This document shows positions 43,934 through 52,675 of a DNA stretch of 64,000 bases, piece after piece. Location: assembly GCA_003242885.1 (NCBI GenBank), contig QKMZ01000001.1:62001-126000 (forward strand). The letters are read 5' to 3'. Position 1 is the stretch's first letter; every line of letters begins with the position of its first letter. The translations under genes and the position numbers were made by a program. Source of the DNA: Candidatus Melainabacteria bacterium. Lineage in GTDB: Bacteria; Cyanobacteriota; Vampirovibrionia; Obscuribacterales; Obscuribacteraceae. The notes under the pieces were generated by a model. The model did no database searches and was not told where the DNA came from. It saw nothing but the letters and a program-made list of their open reading frames with translations.

Positions 43934-43971
43934 CATTGCGCTGCAAGTAAAGTTGCGACAACGCCAGGTTC

Positions 43972-44050
43972 GTGCGCGTCGTCCGTCCGTGCGTGTGCGT
44001 CGTCCGTCCGTGTGCGTCGTCCGTCCGTGCGTGTGCGTCGTCTGTCCGTG
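43972..44050. repeat. Tandem GTGCGTCGTCCGTCC repeats
   Basis: Four copies of a 15-bp GC unit, sometimes with an extra GTGCGT between, fill 43972-44050. They end 10 bases before the start codon at 44061. They may affect expression by length change, or be simple repeat expansion. Confidence 0.7.
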
Positions 44051-44060
44051 GGGGTAGATT

Positions 44061-44804
44061 ATGCGTCGTCAGGTCGTGTCAACTCCATGTCAGATTGCCG
44101 TATTACAAAGAGAGGACATCGCTTCTCCCTCGGCAGACTTGCTGCTCACTGCACAAACAATGTTTCAAACAACACCAAGCGTTTATTTAACTTCAATTAT
44201 TGGTTTGCGCGGTTCTGGCGGGCAATCAAACGTGGTTCCATCAGCAATTGCTGTTACACCCAGTGCCAATCCGTTTGGCGCCGTGGAAAGTTTGAGCGGG
44301 CTTTTGGTTTCGCTCTGTACGAGCGATTGGGCCGAGTTTTTCTCCATGAAGAAAAAATTGTCGGACTTTGCAGCGTTGGAAGTATGCACGGAAGCTGCGC
44401 GTTTGCTTGCCAAAAACTCTCGCAGCTTCAGGTTGTTGGCGGTCGTTTCGCACGCTGAATTCTTTTCTGATTGGGAGGAAATTGAGGCGAAATATCAGGT
44501 GGCTTTGTTTGGCGGACTGGCTTTGCATTCTTTAAACAAGAACATGAAAGAATGCGCTTTCCATCGCGTCGCAAAGGCTATTAGAAAAGATTGCCTTTCG
44601 CAGCAAAACGTCTCCAAGCCGACGAAGCTGAGACTAAGGGATTGCCACGCGCTTATTGGTCAATTCATGTACGACTACGCGCTCGTGAGCGATGTTAATC
44701 GCGCCATTGTATTGGCTGCGCTGGCGGAAGGCGAGCAGTCCGGATGTGGGCATTTGCCGAGCCAGCAAAGCGTCGCTTTAATGAAGAAATTGGGACGCGT
44801 CTGA
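44061..44804 (+). CDS. Hypothetical protein
   Basis: 247 residues. ATG 44061 has GGGGG upstream. The N-terminal 70 residues are Ser/Thr/Gln-rich and low in charge. From about 75 on, helices dominate (SDWAEFFSMKKKLSDFAALEVC, DWEEIEAKYQVALFGGLALHSL). No signal peptide or motif. The codon use matches its neighbours. Tandem repeats lie immediately upstream. Confidence 0.6.
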   Translation: MRRQVVSTPCQIAVLQREDIASPSADLLLTAQTMFQTTPSVYLTSIIGLRGSGGQSNVVPSAIAVTPSANPFGAVESLSGLLVSLCTSDWAEFFSMKKKLSDFAALEVCTEAARLLAKNSRSFRLLAVVSHAEFFSDWEEIEAKYQVALFGGLALHSLNKNMKECAFHRVAKAIRKDCLSQQNVSKPTKLRLRDCHALIGQFMYDYALVSDVNRAIVLAALAEGEQSGCGHLPSQQSVALMKKLGRV

Positions 44805-45048
44805 AAGATTTGGTCTGCCCGTGTTGGAGCCTCGAAACAGCGCTCTAATCGATCAATCTAAAGACTGATTTTTGCCCGGGAAAAATTTCATCCTTTCGGC
44901 CCGCACTTTTTTGAAATTCTGAAAAGCCCGTGCGGCGGGAAAACGCTCACTCGGACGAGGGGTGAAGGGTCTGAGCCGAAATCTGTCAAGGGTGAGAACT
45001 GTTTTGTTAGTGACAATATTTCTGTGAAACCCTGGGTATAACCGATCT

Positions 45049-45067
45049 ACGACAGACGGTCTGTCGT
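45049..45067. promoter_or_regulatory. 19-bp perfect palindrome, TetR-like operator or terminator
   Basis: ACGACAGACGGTCTGTCGT, symmetrical around one central base, is the size and form of TetR/AcrR operators. It is followed by TTTTAG, so a rho-independent terminator of the gene at 44061 is the alternative. It lies about 500 bases before the vWA operon, with no regulator gene nearby. Confidence 0.45.
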
Positions 45068-45290
45068 TTTAGTAACATGTCTTGGTCTGGCCTGCCGGAG
45101 CCCTCGAGGTAATGGCAGGCTTTGCCATTTCAGTGGTTTTCATCTAACGATATTTACTAATTTCGCTACGGGCGCTATTAGCGCACTGTTTAACGTTGGC
45201 GCAGTTAATGTTGTGAACAACGCTAGGCGCGTCAGTGGCACCGGGAGCACGGTTTGCGTTCCTTTTTGTCATATCGACGCTTTTGCATTA

Positions 45291-45330
45291 CTTACCGATT
45301 CTCCACTAGTCTTACCGATTTTCCACTAGT
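45291..45330. repeat. Two tandem 20-bp repeats
   Basis: CTTACCGATTCTCCACTAGT and CTTACCGATTTTCCACTAGT differ by one base. Each ends with the palindrome ACTAGT. They could be paired binding sites about 245 bases before the vWA operon. Confidence 0.6.
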
Positions 45331-45573
45331 AAAAAATGTTGAGAACGGTTAATTGCGCCAGCATTAAATTGAAAATGAATCGGAAGTGCGACACGTTCGA
45401 TTTCTGAAAACCATGACGTGTGCAAAAGTTAGACGCGCGCGCCCATGCTTTCGTTGATTTGCAGATACATCATCTGCAAGCCTTTGGCGTGTTTTTTTTC
45501 AGACCGCAAAGGAGTGTCTTAGCGCAAGCAGGCAAGTTTTTCGAACTCAACATCAACTGTCAATGGAGGTCGC

Positions 45574-46539
45574 ATGACCTTTCTCGAACCGTACAATCTC
45601 GTCCTGATCGTGCTGCTCGTCCCAATCTTGTGGTTGGGGGCAAAACGCAGAGACTCGCTCGGACACACGCAAGTGAACATCCACATGCGCGTGACTGGCT
45701 TTTCTGTCTTGCGTCAGGCAACATGGTTTATCTTCGCTCTGTTTTGGATTGCTGCATGTGCGGCGCTTGCTCGACCGGTCTTGCCGCAGGTTGCGGAAAG
45801 GCAGACAATCGAGACGCGTGACATTGTGATCCAGACGGACATCTCTGGCTCGATGAGTGATCCGGTGGAAGGCAGTCGGCAATGGCCGCCGCCGGCGCCG
45901 GCAAATTCTCAGATACCCACACGTATCGCAGCTGCAAGAGCCGCTGTGATCGACTTTGTGCAACATCGCGAAGGAGATCGCGTTGCTCTGCTATTTTTCA
46001 GCGACGAGTCTTTCTATGGTTGGCCACTCAGTCGCGATCTCGACGTTGTGCTTCATCGCTTGCGTGACATCGATCGCTACGTCACCGGCGGCACCAACTT
46101 TGATAGTCCGCGTGGGGCAATTCAGGGTGCGATCGATCACTTTCGCGAGATGAGCGATGCTCAATCGCGTGTGTTGATTCTAGTTACTGACGGGGAAGCC
46201 TCTATGGATCGCCAGCGCTCACAAGAATTAGTTCGGCAAATCGCCGAGCTGAATCTTCGGGTCTATGTGCTCGGCGTCGGACCTGGCTGGGTCAATAACT
46301 CTGCGATGACGCGCGATTTGCGGCGCGTTGTCGAAACCGTGAACGGCACTATCATCCCCGTCGGCAACGACGCACAGATGCGTGCCGCCTTCGATACCAT
46401 CAATCAACTCGAGCGCTCATCGGTTCAGATTGAGCGCTCCCTAACCCATCTCGAAATCTACGGGCTCTTCGCTATCGCCGCTGCAATTCTGCTGCTGTGC
46501 TATCTGGCTATTGGTGCCCTGATTCTCGAAGATGCATGA
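45574..46539 (+). CDS. vWA domain membrane protein (BatA/MxaC-like)
   Basis: 321 residues. Two N-terminal membrane helices (about 7-22 and 50-66) are followed by a vWA domain with an intact metal site (Asp89-Ile-Ser91-Gly-Ser93, TGGTNFDSPRGA, VTDGEAS) and a C-terminal membrane helix (about 298-320). It has the architecture of BatA and MxaC. These bind calcium or partner proteins through the metal site. It is the first gene of a four-gene operon (to 49452). AGG precedes ATG. Confidence 0.85.
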   Translation: MTFLEPYNLVLIVLLVPILWLGAKRRDSLGHTQVNIHMRVTGFSVLRQATWFIFALFWIAACAALARPVLPQVAERQTIETRDIVIQTDISGSMSDPVEGSRQWPPPAPANSQIPTRIAAARAAVIDFVQHREGDRVALLFFSDESFYGWPLSRDLDVVLHRLRDIDRYVTGGTNFDSPRGAIQGAIDHFREMSDAQSRVLILVTDGEASMDRQRSQELVRQIAELNLRVYVLGVGPGWVNNSAMTRDLRRVVETVNGTIIPVGNDAQMRAAFDTINQLERSSVQIERSLTHLEIYGLFAIAAAILLLCYLAIGALILEDA

Positions 46540-46549
46540 GGAGACTTCG

Positions 46550-47128
46550 ATGAATATGAGCAGAAAGACTAGGATTTTAGCTTGGGCGACCACGATTGGT
46601 TTGGGCGCACAGCTGACTGTCTATGGCGTCACGATGGCGCAGTGGAGAAGCGAACAAATCGACTTCTTCAACGCTGGCGTGTCCGCCTATCAGGAAGGAA
46701 ATGTCGAGAATGCGGTCGAGTTTTTCGATCGCAGTCTCAACGCTTATCAGCACACGCTCAGCGCGCCCTGGATGGATCGCTTTGTCTATCCGCGGGCGAA
46801 CACCGAACTGGCTGCGCGTGCCAGCTTTCTCAAGGGCATGTCGCACATTCGCGCTCAGCAAGCGGAGCCGGCGGTGGCTGCTCTGCGACATTCGCTTCAG
46901 TTGAATCCCGGCAGTATGAATGCCTATTACGCTGCTGATGGCGACCGATTGAGCGAATTGTCGATGTTCGCTCGCTTCAATTTGGAGCTGCTTTTCAATC
47001 AGCGACCGGACCTGGCATATGCTCAGGGCGCCGGTCGCAATGCGGCCGAAGGAGGACCGGACGCACAACGCTTACCGGGGCAAAACCCAGGCAACATGCC
47101 TGGTCCCGGTAATCGCGATGACCTTTGA
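46550..47128 (+). CDS. TPR/MxaK-like membrane-anchored protein
   Basis: About 192 residues. GAGGAG six bases upstream supports ATG 46550. One N-terminal membrane helix (TRILAWATTIGLGAQLTVYGV) is followed by TPR-like helices (FFNAGVSAYQEGNVENAVEFF, AVAALRHSLQLNPGSMNAYY) and a disordered Pro/Gly end. Position between two vWA genes and layout match MxaK of methanol dehydrogenase maturation clusters or BatB/E-type TPR partners. Confidence 0.75.
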   Translation: MNMSRKTRILAWATTIGLGAQLTVYGVTMAQWRSEQIDFFNAGVSAYQEGNVENAVEFFDRSLNAYQHTLSAPWMDRFVYPRANTELAARASFLKGMSHIRAQQAEPAVAALRHSLQLNPGSMNAYYAADGDRLSELSMFARFNLELLFNQRPDLAYAQGAGRNAAEGGPDAQRLPGQNPGNMPGPGNRDDL

Positions 47129-47140
47129 GGAGTAAATGTC

Positions 47141-48283
47141 ATGTTCGGCATTACTTTTCAAACGCCGCTGTTCATCGGGGGCGCGTTTCTGCTGTCTGTG
47201 CTCGCCTCGTTCTTTTGGTGGCTGGGATTTCGCGCGCGCAAAGCTGCTCGTGCTGCATATGGAGAGGCGGGTCTGGTAAATCGCCATAGTCGCCCACTCA
47301 ACCTACGGATGGAGATGCTCCATCTCTGCGGCTACACGGCTGTAATTCTTCTGCTTGGACTTGCCGCCGCCGGTCCTGTAAAACAAGGCTCCCCGGTATC
47401 AGTGAGCGCCGGTGCAGTTGATGTGGTCGTCGTTACCGATGTGTCACCCAGCATGGCGAGTGAGGAATATCGCTCGTTTATGCCTGTCCGTGATGGACTT
47501 GAACCATCGCGAGTGCCGGGCGCATATGGCAGTCGACTCGATTTTGTGAAACACACGATCGAGTCGCGCATTATGTCTGCGCTCTCGAATAACCGGATGG
47601 GCATCGTCACTTATTCCGGGCTTGGTTTTACGCAGGCAGAACTCACGCACGATCACCCGTCCTTGCGATGGATTCTCCGGCATTGGATGCCGATTGGTGG
47701 CGCCCCAGGCAATGGCTCGGATTTTGCTTCCGGTCTCAGAGAAGCGCTGATGCTGTTTGGTGATGAAACGCCAAATAGTGCAGCGCAGTCGCGAGAAACA
47801 CGTGGACAACTCGGCGGCAATCGTGGTGAGCGACGTGATCGTGAGCGCGTGATTGTGCTCTTTTCTGACGGAGGTTTTACCGGAAGCGGAGACGATCTGC
47901 GTCAGGTCATCGCAGAACTAGCGCGGGGGCGCGTACGACTCGTGATTGTTGGCGTCGGAGGTGATGAGGCGTCTCCAATTCCGCAGTACTCTCCAGCTGG
48001 TGAGTTGCGCGGCAATCTCCTGAGAAACGGGCAGCCTGTCCTCACTCACTTCGAAGAAGAACATCTGCTAGCGCTGCGTGCTGCGACAAACGGCGAGTAC
48101 ATTCGGATAATGCCGGGTGACGCGCTGAATATTCGTTGGGCTAATTTGCTTGCCGGAGAAAGAGTGGAGATCGGAGTTCGTCATCTCTTCGCTTATCCTC
48201 TTTCGGCGGCACTCTTCCTGCTTTGTCTTCTGCAGATGCGAGGCATCTTTCGGAAGTCCGAATCGATGAAGGAGAATCGCTAA
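47141..48283 (+). CDS. vWA domain membrane protein (BatB/MxaL-like)
   Basis: 380 residues. Membrane helices near 9-30 and 58-78 are followed by a vWA domain whose metal site is Asp100-Val-Ser102-Pro-Ser104, with GNGSDFASGLREAL and LFSDGGFTGSG. A long insert (about 205-230, Arg/Gly-rich) sits in the domain. A C-terminal membrane helix ends near 375. Its stop overlaps the next start by one base. Confidence 0.82.
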   Translation: MFGITFQTPLFIGGAFLLSVLASFFWWLGFRARKAARAAYGEAGLVNRHSRPLNLRMEMLHLCGYTAVILLLGLAAAGPVKQGSPVSVSAGAVDVVVVTDVSPSMASEEYRSFMPVRDGLEPSRVPGAYGSRLDFVKHTIESRIMSALSNNRMGIVTYSGLGFTQAELTHDHPSLRWILRHWMPIGGAPGNGSDFASGLREALMLFGDETPNSAAQSRETRGQLGGNRGERRDRERVIVLFSDGGFTGSGDDLRQVIAELARGRVRLVIVGVGGDEASPIPQYSPAGELRGNLLRNGQPVLTHFEEEHLLALRAATNGEYIRIMPGDALNIRWANLLAGERVEIGVRHLFAYPLSAALFLLCLLQMRGIFRKSESMKENR

Positions 48284-49452
48284 TGTACGAGCGTTTTCGA
48301 CGAACTCTGGTCCGCCTGTTTTTCGGACTGGCATTTGCGGTGATACTGTCCGTGGTGCCGGTCGTCGTTTCTGTTTCTGCGCAGTCTATGCTGCCAGGAA
48401 CTCTGCCGAGCCCATCTAGTGCTCCGGCAGACGTTCGTACGCCTCCGCCTCTTGTGCCTGGCGTCGCGCTCGGAGATTGTGGTGACGTAGGTGAGGCAAT
48501 GGTGCGCACCTTTACTGCCGGGCGTCGTCCTGCCCGCCCGCCTAATCCCGCCACAAAAACCTGTGAAGGCGGACGAATTCAGATGCGCGTCGAAGCACCC
48601 CGACACTTTGGTCATCGCATCATGGACCCTGTGCGTGTGACCGTGTTGCTCAACTTCGAGCCGACTACAATGATTGATCTCGACTCGCTGCGGCGAGGAA
48701 CCCTCGCGTTCAACGGACAGGAGTTCGACCTTGTCTCGCCGACTGCTCTGCTTTCTGGTCAGTCTCCGGTCAATGTCGAGTCCCGGCGTATGCGCAATGG
48801 CACTGTTTTGCTGAAGATCGATCTTCTTCTGCAAAGTTCTGTTCCATCATCGGTGGCACCGCATCTGGTGTTTCGCTTGGACCTTCGTTATGCGATGGGC
48901 AACATTCGCGACGCTCAGGGCCAAGCAACAACATCTCCCGACTGGCGTGTTCTCTCGACACCTCTTCTTGGGTTGACCTTGTCACCAACGGCTACAGCAG
49001 GCGATCAATTCCGAGATTTTGGGGTTGAGCCTGTTCCACAAGTCCTGCCGTGGCCGACTTTGTGGTTGCTCATCGTGGGTATCGCTTCGGTGCTGTTCCT
49101 GCCCGGCCTGTTGGTGGTACGCTGGATCAATCGCCATCGTCCGGGTCGCAAGGTTTCCCGCGAGGAAATCGCATGGCGCGCAATCGACGCAGTGAATGCC
49201 TCCGCGCGAGAGAGCGACGGCTATCACAAGCCGCACTTCCGGCGTATTGCGGATGCAGTCCGTGCATATTTCGGACTGCGTTCGGCAACGATCTCCGAGG
49301 TGCAATCGCGTCTTGCCACACATCCGCACCTGGCGGACATTGTGGAAGTGCTTCGCTTGTGTGATGGCATTCTTTTCGAAGATGGCGTCATCAATCAGCG
49401 CGACGTGCAAGCGCTTCGACGCCAGCTGAAGTTGATCATCCCTCGTCCGTGA
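48283..49452 (+). CDS. Membrane protein of the vWA operon (MxaA/BatD-like)
   Basis: About 389 residues, translationally coupled (TAATG) to the vWA gene. It has a signal segment (FFGLAFAVILSVVPVVVSVSA), then a beta-rich periplasmic domain (HFGHRIMDPVRVTVLLNFEP). A membrane helix is near 265-285 (LWLLIVGIASVLFLPGLLVV), with a helical cytosolic tail (EIAWRAIDAVNASARE, FRRIADAVRAYFGLRS). The plan matches MxaA or BatD-like proteins. A terminator follows at 49521. Confidence 0.72.
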   Translation: MYERFRRTLVRLFFGLAFAVILSVVPVVVSVSAQSMLPGTLPSPSSAPADVRTPPPLVPGVALGDCGDVGEAMVRTFTAGRRPARPPNPATKTCEGGRIQMRVEAPRHFGHRIMDPVRVTVLLNFEPTTMIDLDSLRRGTLAFNGQEFDLVSPTALLSGQSPVNVESRRMRNGTVLLKIDLLLQSSVPSSVAPHLVFRLDLRYAMGNIRDAQGQATTSPDWRVLSTPLLGLTLSPTATAGDQFRDFGVEPVPQVLPWPTLWLLIVGIASVLFLPGLLVVRWINRHRPGRKVSREEIAWRAIDAVNASARESDGYHKPHFRRIADAVRAYFGLRSATISEVQSRLATHPHLADIVEVLRLCDGILFEDGVINQRDVQALRRQLKLIIPRP

Positions 49453-49520
49453 TTATCTGTTTGGTCGTGCAGCCCTCGGCGGTCTATTTTGCTGAGGTCT
49501 GCACGACTTCACCAGTGAAA

Positions 49521-49551
49521 GGACCGGAGCACTCTCTCATTGCTCCGGTCC
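49521..49551 (+). terminator. Terminator of the vWA operon
   Basis: GGACCGGAGCA / TGCTCCGGTCC form an 11-bp perfect stem around a 9-base loop, 69 bases after the last stop codon. CCCTTTT follows seven bases later, a weak U-run. Confidence 0.7.
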
Positions 49552-49843
49552 TGACCCTTTTACCGATTCAAAACGATGGCGACGCTTTGCTTTTTCGTGC
49601 TACGTGTACGAAGGGGAGTAGTAGGTGCGGCACGGGTGGTAGAGGCGGTAGAGGGTTTTGGCAGCGGATATTGGGTCACTCAAAGTTTCATGTCTGTTGA
49701 GAAACATACCTGGTATAAAAGGTTGGACCAACGGCGAAGCCGCCGCTTCGCAGCGCCGGCTCACCTCCCTTTCTTTCCTTTGCAAAACCTTTGTTTAGCG
49801 CTTGCGAGTCGCGTTTCGTATAGCGCAATCAATCCGTATAAAC

Positions 49844-49876
49844 AGAATATGCATCGAAGCTGACACATGGTTGACA
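49844..49876 (-). promoter_or_regulatory. Pho-box-like promoter, copy 1 (no clear gene)
   Basis: On the minus strand, TGTCAACCATGTGTCAG holds two TGTCA with an 11-bp period (49860-49876). Ten bases later comes TATTCT (49844-49849). No certain gene lies downstream. A 61-codon frame (49600-49785) with a GGGAGG site inside, or a small RNA, would be the product. Confidence 0.5.
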
Positions 49877-50055
49877 CCATATCCGGCACTATAAAGTTTC
49901 ATCTTTTACGGTCAATATCGTGTTCTCCAAATGCTTCGAGCTCTCTTAAAGCCAGGTGCAGTCTTTGCTCCGCGAACTCTCCTTTCTGCAAGTGCGAATA
50001 ACCGAGGCAGTGTCCTGCCCCGGTTATATCCCCTGCTGAGAAGTCCGTTAATTGT

Positions 50056-51111
50056 TTAGCGCTGTTCCTGGCGGCGCGTGACCCAGCCTGTAACTCTGCC
50101 GGTTCTATCTGTGGCAATCACATGATTGTTGCCATCGCCGGTTGCGATAGTGGTTGTGTAATTGCCTGTGCGCGGATCCATAACAGTTTCTGCGGAGCGC
50201 ACACCTTGCAATTGACGTGTTCCATATTGATCGCGAACACTCATGTCAATGCCTTCGCCGCTGTAGCGGACGTTGGAGCGAACGATTTCGCCTGTTCTGC
50301 GATCGGTTTCTTGCATGACTTGCGCGGTCGGCGGGCTGCTGAATACATAAGTACCATTTCTCACTGGCGCATCGTAGGTTCTCACGTTACGCTCACCGGC
50401 GGGCGCAGTGTAATCGTTCGTGCGTTCTCCTTCTCTCCAGCGTGCGCCGTTCTCACGACCTGGTTCAACCTGACCGGGCAGTCGCATCGGGTGGTAGTTT
50501 TCTGCACTTGGTGCTAATCCTGGGTTGGTATCACCGACGCCGCGAGAAGCCTCCGGACGTGCGCGGTCTCTAATAGATGGAATTGTGATTTCTGTTCCGA
50601 CGCGTACATTATTGGTGTCGCGCAGGCGGTTGGCTTGACCGATTGCCTGAACCTGTTCGTGAATGTCTCGCAGCGAAGGTTCAGAGCCGGTTTCAGCTCT
50701 CAGTCGTTGACGTGCGATGTGAGACAGTGTGTCGCCGGGACGAATTGTGTAGCGCGTCGAGCCGTCACCTTGATCTCTGAAGTCACGTTCGCCGTTTGGT
50801 GTGACGCGACCTTCCGGAGTGCGGCGTTCTGACACGACAGCGCCGGTTCTACCGTCGCGAACTTGTTCGCTGCGACCATCTGAGCTTCGCGTGATCAACT
50901 GTCCGTTGTTTGCACCCATAATCTGAATGTCGTCATTGCCTGCAAATCCAAGGCGGCGCATGTCCACGCGATCGTTGATTGCCTGACGTTCACGCGCCCA
51001 TGATGCGGGGTTGCGCTGCATTTCTTCGACCTGTCTTGTGATGGCGCTGATATCTCGTCCATCTGTTCTTTCGAGCGCTGTTGCAACTCTGTCCACTTCT
51101 TGGTTTCGCAT
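50056..51111 (-). CDS. LysM domain protein, leaderless
   Basis: 351 residues. AGGAGAG seven bases upstream. There is no signal peptide: the protein starts with a charged helix (DRVATALERTDGRDISAITR), then NDRVDMRRLGF and repeated Arg/Gly-rich turns. A LysM domain (RYTIRPGDTLSHIARQRLRA through EITIPSI, about 120-185) is followed by a basic, Gly/Arg-rich beta-repeat part (residues about 200-350). It is a tandem paralogue of 51322-52431. LysM binds peptidoglycan or chitin sugars. How it would leave the cell is unclear. A Pho-box-like promoter lies 120-150 bases upstream. Confidence 0.85.
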   Translation of the reverse strand: MRNQEVDRVATALERTDGRDISAITRQVEEMQRNPASWARERQAINDRVDMRRLGFAGNDDIQIMGANNGQLITRSSDGRSEQVRDGRTGAVVSERRTPEGRVTPNGERDFRDQGDGSTRYTIRPGDTLSHIARQRLRAETGSEPSLRDIHEQVQAIGQANRLRDTNNVRVGTEITIPSIRDRARPEASRGVGDTNPGLAPSAENYHPMRLPGQVEPGRENGARWREGERTNDYTAPAGERNVRTYDAPVRNGTYVFSSPPTAQVMQETDRRTGEIVRSNVRYSGEGIDMSVRDQYGTRQLQGVRSAETVMDPRTGNYTTTIATGDGNNHVIATDRTGRVTGWVTRRQEQR

Positions 51112-51230
51112 TTGTGACTCTCCTGGTAAATTACTGCCGAGTGGCTTTCTATGGGGATTTAGGCGTGAATAAGATCCGCGAACATGTAAGTTGTTCGCTT
51201 CGATTGCTGGGGGAAGTGCTTTCGATTATG

Positions 51231-51263
51231 AGATTATCATCGGTAGTTGCCACCAAGATGACA
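51231..51263 (-). promoter_or_regulatory. Pho-box-like promoter, copy 2 (LysM gene 50056)
   Basis: TGTCATCTTGGTGGCAA (51247-51263, minus strand) has half-sites at an 11-bp period, the second being TGGCA. Ten bases later is TAATCT (51231-51236). It sits 120-152 bases before the start at 51111. Confidence 0.6.
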
Positions 51264-51321
51264 TGACCGAAAGCAGCTTCCTGTAACCTTTCCATGGTTC
51301 CCAGCACTGCGCCTGCGCTCC

Positions 51322-52431
51322 TTAACGCGATTCGTAGGTGGTCACACGACCAGATCTTCCGTCGGTGCGGAAGGTGTGACGACGTCCGTTTTGCTCGACA
51401 ATCTCGGTTGTGTAGTTACCATCTTGTCCGCGTGTAGTCGTGGCTGTGCGCGGTTCTGCAATGACGACATCATTGCGTCCACCGGCTCCTTGTGGAACCT
51501 GAACACGAATCGGTTCTACAATTTCCGGATACGTTACTTGTGAGCGAACAACATTGCCTTGTCTGTCGAGAATGCGTTCAACACTGGATGGAGCAAATCC
51601 ATTTCCTCCAACCGTCACTTGGTACTGTTGTCTCGTGGAGCCGTCCGGCAATTGTGTTTGACGCACTGAAGCCGGATTCAGTCTTTCTTCGGGCAGACCG
51701 CTGGTAGTGTTGTCGCGACCCGAACCTGTTCTTCTGATTGTTTCTTGTCTCGCTGCGCCCGGCTCCGTGTTGAGACCTGGCACGATCAGCGGATGGCTGA
51801 CATTGCGTGGCAACTCTTGAGCTTGGCGCTGCAGGTCGGCTTGTCTCAGCGGCTGTACTTGCTCGCGCTGTGGCGCACCGGCTGGTGGAGTTGCTTCAGG
51901 GGTGCGTTCTCCCGGTCTTGGCACACGGATTTCTTGACCCGGACGAATGCGATTAGGATCCTGGATGCCGTTTAGCCTGGCGAGTTCTCTGTAATCGTTA
52001 GTAATTTCCTGCGGAGTAGGTGTGCGCCCATGCTGGTTAGCCATGCGCTCTCTGGAGATGCTCCAGAGCGTGTCACCTGGTCTTACTGTGTAGCGGGCGG
52101 TGCCATCTGCTTGTTGCTGAAACTCGCGCGGGGCTTGTGCTGAAACTATTTCAAATGTACGACCATCTCTTTCTACGCGGCGCCCGTCGGGATTTCTTGT
52201 TTGGACTCTGCCACCTTGACCAAGTCCCGTAATCTCGAAATCGACGTTATCGGGAAAACCAAGTGCTCGCATATCAACACGCTCGTTGAGTGTGCGCAGA
52301 TTTTGCGCAAAGGCGCGCGGGTTTTCTCGTTGCATTTGCTGCAGTTCGGCAGTAACAGCTGAGAAATCTTGACCCTGGCGAGTGTTTTCCAGGCGTCGTG
52401 TGACGTTTTCGAGTGGTTGTTCTGGAGGCAT
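51322..52431 (-). CDS. LysM domain protein, leaderless (paralogue)
   Basis: About 369 residues. ATG ending at 52431 with AAAGGAG eight bases upstream; TTG six bases earlier is the alternative. It has the same plan as the neighbour at 50056: a helical N-terminus (FSAVTAELQQMQRENPRAFA), NERVDMRALGF, a LysM domain (RYTVRPGDTLWSISRERMAN to QEIRVP, about 120-185), then a long Pro/Arg/Gln-rich tail with RDGRT, QYQVTVGGNGF and GQDGNYTTEIVEQ segments. No signal peptide. The pair arose by duplication, as the upstream regions also match. Confidence 0.85.
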   Translation of the reverse strand: MPPEQPLENVTRRLENTRQGQDFSAVTAELQQMQRENPRAFAQNLRTLNERVDMRALGFPDNVDFEITGLGQGGRVQTRNPDGRRVERDGRTFEIVSAQAPREFQQQADGTARYTVRPGDTLWSISRERMANQHGRTPTPQEITNDYRELARLNGIQDPNRIRPGQEIRVPRPGERTPEATPPAGAPQREQVQPLRQADLQRQAQELPRNVSHPLIVPGLNTEPGAARQETIRRTGSGRDNTTSGLPEERLNPASVRQTQLPDGSTRQQYQVTVGGNGFAPSSVERILDRQGNVVRSQVTYPEIVEPIRVQVPQGAGGRNDVVIAEPRTATTTRGQDGNYTTEIVEQNGRRHTFRTDGRSGRVTTYESR

Positions 52432-52537
52432 TAGCAATACTCCTTTAGGAACGTGAAAGCGGCAGCCTCACTCGAACTGACTCGATGTGTGAGATGCGCT
52501 GTAACAGGGGAGAGAGGTAAAGAACTTCGATGCCTAA

Positions 52538-52570
52538 AGATTACTGTTTGAAGTTGCCACCAAGTTGACA
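52538..52570 (-). promoter_or_regulatory. Pho-box-like promoter, copy 3 (LysM gene 51322)
   Basis: TGTCAACTTGGTGGCAA (52554-52570, minus strand), then 10 bases, then TAATCT (52538-52543). Spacing and -10 box are the same as copy 2. It lies about 107-139 bases before the start at 52431. Confidence 0.6.
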
Positions 52571-52675
52571 TGGAAAAAAGCGGCGAAGAAAACTTTTAGG
52601 ACACCAAAAAGAAGAGACGGGTGGCTGAGACCATCTCTCCTATTGGCTGGTGCATTGGGCTGTCGAACAAAGCTT

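Larger units (their letters stand above)
44805..45573. other. 769-base intergenic region before the vWA operon
   Basis: No convincing gene. It holds a 19-bp palindrome (45049-45067), a GCCTGCC/GGCAGGC stem near 45090-45115, and a 20-bp tandem repeat (45291-45330). The promoter of the vWA operon should lie downstream of the palindrome. Confidence 0.4.

Noticed and set aside
45420..45821. Open frame of 133 codons before and within the first vWA gene
   Set aside because: It overlaps a well-supported vWA frame, has no ribosome site and no protein-like pattern.
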